Assembly: GCF_016741935.1 (NCBI RefSeq)
Contig: NZ_JAERRG010000010.1
Span: forward strand, 62,001 to 126,000
Direction: 5' to 3'
DNA: 64,000 nucleotides
From: Streptomyces endocoffeicus
GTDB lineage: Bacteria; Actinomycetota; Actinomycetes; Streptomycetales; Streptomycetaceae
Shown: positions 63,009-64,000 of the stretch, in pieces
How the letters are laid out: the number at the start of each line of letters is the position of its first letter
Numbering within the stretch: position 1 is the stretch's first letter
The notes under the pieces: generated by a model
Seen by the model: only the letters and a program-made list of their open reading frames with translations
Databases searched by the model: none
What the model was told of the DNA's origin: nothing
Program-made: the position numbers and the translations under genes

Positions 63009-63254
63009 AGGAGTGCGCTCAGCTTGTGGATGAAGCGCGGAAGCGGGTGCGCGGATGAGCGCGGGAAGATCGTTTTCGTGGTCGCCGAGGGTGCTGAAAA
63101 TGCGATCTTATATTGCGTCAGCGTTACGCAGTGTTACGAATGGCGGTGCGGCCCGGGGCCTGTCCGGGGCGGTGGGCGGGGGTTCCGGAATGGTGTCGGG
63201 CCGGTGTCGCGTCGGTGTCGCGTCGGTGTCGGGCCGGTGTTGGGCCGGTGCGGC

Positions 63255-63773
63255 TCAGGTCGGCGGGCGCCAGTTCTCGGAGCTGTGGGTGGCGCCGTCC
63301 GCGGCCGCGCAGCGGCGCTCGGCCAGCCGCTTGATCAGCGCTTTGGCCGCCGGGGTGCCATGCCGCTTCCGTTCGGCGCGCGCGGCCTGGACGAGGTCGT
63401 CGTAGATCTCGTACTGCTCGTTGGAGAGCCCCTTCTGCTCCCAGTCGAGCCCGGCCCACTGGCTGCCCGCGAGGTCCTGCTCGGCCCAGTAGGAGATGAG
63501 GTCGGCGCACAGCCGTACGGGGGAGGTGGCCTGCGGTGTGGGGTCGCGGGGGGCGGGCGTGGACGCCGGGGCGCTACGGGAGTCGCCGGGGCTGTGAGAG
63601 CCGCTGGAGCTGTGGGAGCCGCCGGAGCTGTGAGAGCCGCTGGAGCTGTGAGAGTCGCCGGAGCTGTGGGAGCCGGAACCGGAGCCGCCGCATCCGGTCA
63701 CCGTCACGGCGAGTACGAGAGCGCATCCACGGACGGCGGCGGGCCAGGAGCCCGCCCGGGTCGTTGCCCCCAT
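63255..63773 (-). CDS. Ser/His-repeat lipoprotein, unknown function
   Basis: This 172-residue protein has a signal peptide with a lipobox (ALVLAVTVTGCGG; Cys at about residue 28), so it is probably anchored outside the membrane. Residues about 32-65 are a repeat of SHSSG/SHSSS pentapeptides encoded by a 15-base DNA repeat. The C-terminal domain (about 85-165) contains VRLCADLISYWAEQDLAGSQW and RHGTPAAKALIKRLAERRC, helical with two Cys. I do not recognise the family. The His-rich stalk could bind metal. Confidence 0.7.
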   Translation of the reverse strand: MGATTRAGSWPAAVRGCALVLAVTVTGCGGSGSGSHSSGDSHSSSGSHSSGGSHSSSGSHSPGDSRSAPASTPAPRDPTPQATSPVRLCADLISYWAEQDLAGSQWAGLDWEQKGLSNEQYEIYDDLVQAARAERKRHGTPAAKALIKRLAERRCAAADGATHSSENWRPPT

Positions 63774-63850
63774 GGAGGGTCACGGTAGACCCGGCCTCCC
63801 AGAGGGACAACGGCGATGGCGCGGGGCGTCACCGGCGATGGCGCCGGGCG

Positions 63851-64000
63851 TCACGCCTCGGCGCGGTCCTTCGCCTCGGTGATGTCGGCGACCGTCTTGG
63901 CCCGCCCGGCGTCGTCCACCTCGCGCAGCAGGCAGGTGAGGCGGGCGGTGCACACCCGCCGGTCCTGCTCATCGCTGATGACGATCTCGTAGGTGGCGGT
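63851..64000 (-). CDS. PaaI-like thioesterase (hotdog fold), 3' end only
   Basis: The last 49 codons of a gene entering from beyond the window. They read TATYEIVISDEQDRRVCTARLTCLLRE and then VADITEAKDRAEA. The strand pattern and the CTARLTCLL ending are typical of the last beta-strands of PaaI/YdiI acyl-CoA thioesterases. The start and active-site region are outside, so the assignment is tentative. Confidence 0.6.
   Translation of the reverse strand, partial: TATYEIVISDEQDRRVCTARLTCLLREVDDAGRAKTVADITEAKDRAEA

Overview
The window is high-GC DNA with strong G/C third-position bias, many GTG starts, short ATGA/GTGA overlaps and actinomycete-specific families: PriA in place of HisA/TrpF, TrpM, HGxxPAAW and TIGR02234 membrane proteins, a CU044_5270 protein beside an ECF sigma factor, and an ANTAR response regulator. 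It is almost certainly chromosomal core sequence of a Streptomyces or close relative. From memory, the gene order follows the conserved his-trp-lgt-gltBD-pyk-liv stretch of the Streptomyces core. No prophage, integrase, transposase or CRISPR array was seen.

Layout. 0-5.3 kb: the 3' end of one short-chain dehydrogenase and a second complete one, an unknown protein, a YbaK deacylase with a LON-substrate-domain protein, and a beta-helix-like membrane protein that carries a TTA codon. 5.4-11.3 kb: histidine operon hisD-hisC-hisB-(small membrane protein)-hisH-priA-ridA-hisF. 11.3-18.5 kb: a minisatellite, an ECF sigma/CU044_5270 pair, a scar made of a broken MerR regulator and a broken Old Yellow Enzyme gene, OsmC, a third SDR, a YdjC-type deacetylase, a GH114-like secreted glycosidase and a TIGR03085 protein. 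18.7-27.4 kb: a septum-formation-domain membrane protein, then hisI, trpE, a TIGR02234 membrane protein, HGxxPAAW, DUF2752, trpC, trpM, trpB and trpA. 27.6-36.7 kb: a DsbA-like protein, lgt, a VIT/CCC1 transporter and gltBD. 37-44 kb: a YtrA-type GntR/ABC exporter operon, a GT39-like membrane protein, a PPOX protein, a HExxH metallopeptidase with a zinc ribbon, a secreted trypsin and a VOC protein. 44.3-51.7 kb: chorismate mutase, pepN, a DHFR-like reductase and a two-gene decarboxylase/N-hydroxylase cassette. 51.8-64 kb: a Tat-exported 5'-nucleotidase, a SIMPL protein, pyk, an odd tRNA, an ANTAR regulator, the livFGMHK branched-chain amino-acid ABC transporter, a Ser/His-rich lipoprotein and the end of a PaaI-like thioesterase.

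Functionally the region combines histidine and tryptophan synthesis (linked through PriA, which serves both pathways), glutamate synthase, chorismate mutase and pyruvate kinase. hisG, hisE, trpD, trpG and a separate trpF are not in the window.

The least expected features are: a family of about 80-130 bp repeats (five copies between 11 and 28 kb), four copies of which lie just after stop codons and one of which is bracketed by a duplication of the trpA 3' end; a 75-nt class-I-shaped tRNA with a CAA anticodon; a perfect 15-bp inverted repeat abutting the TIGR02234 start; an orphan DesA/DesB-like pair without the later siderophore genes; and the MerR/OYE deletion scar. All functional calls come from reading sequence by eye; no database search was run.
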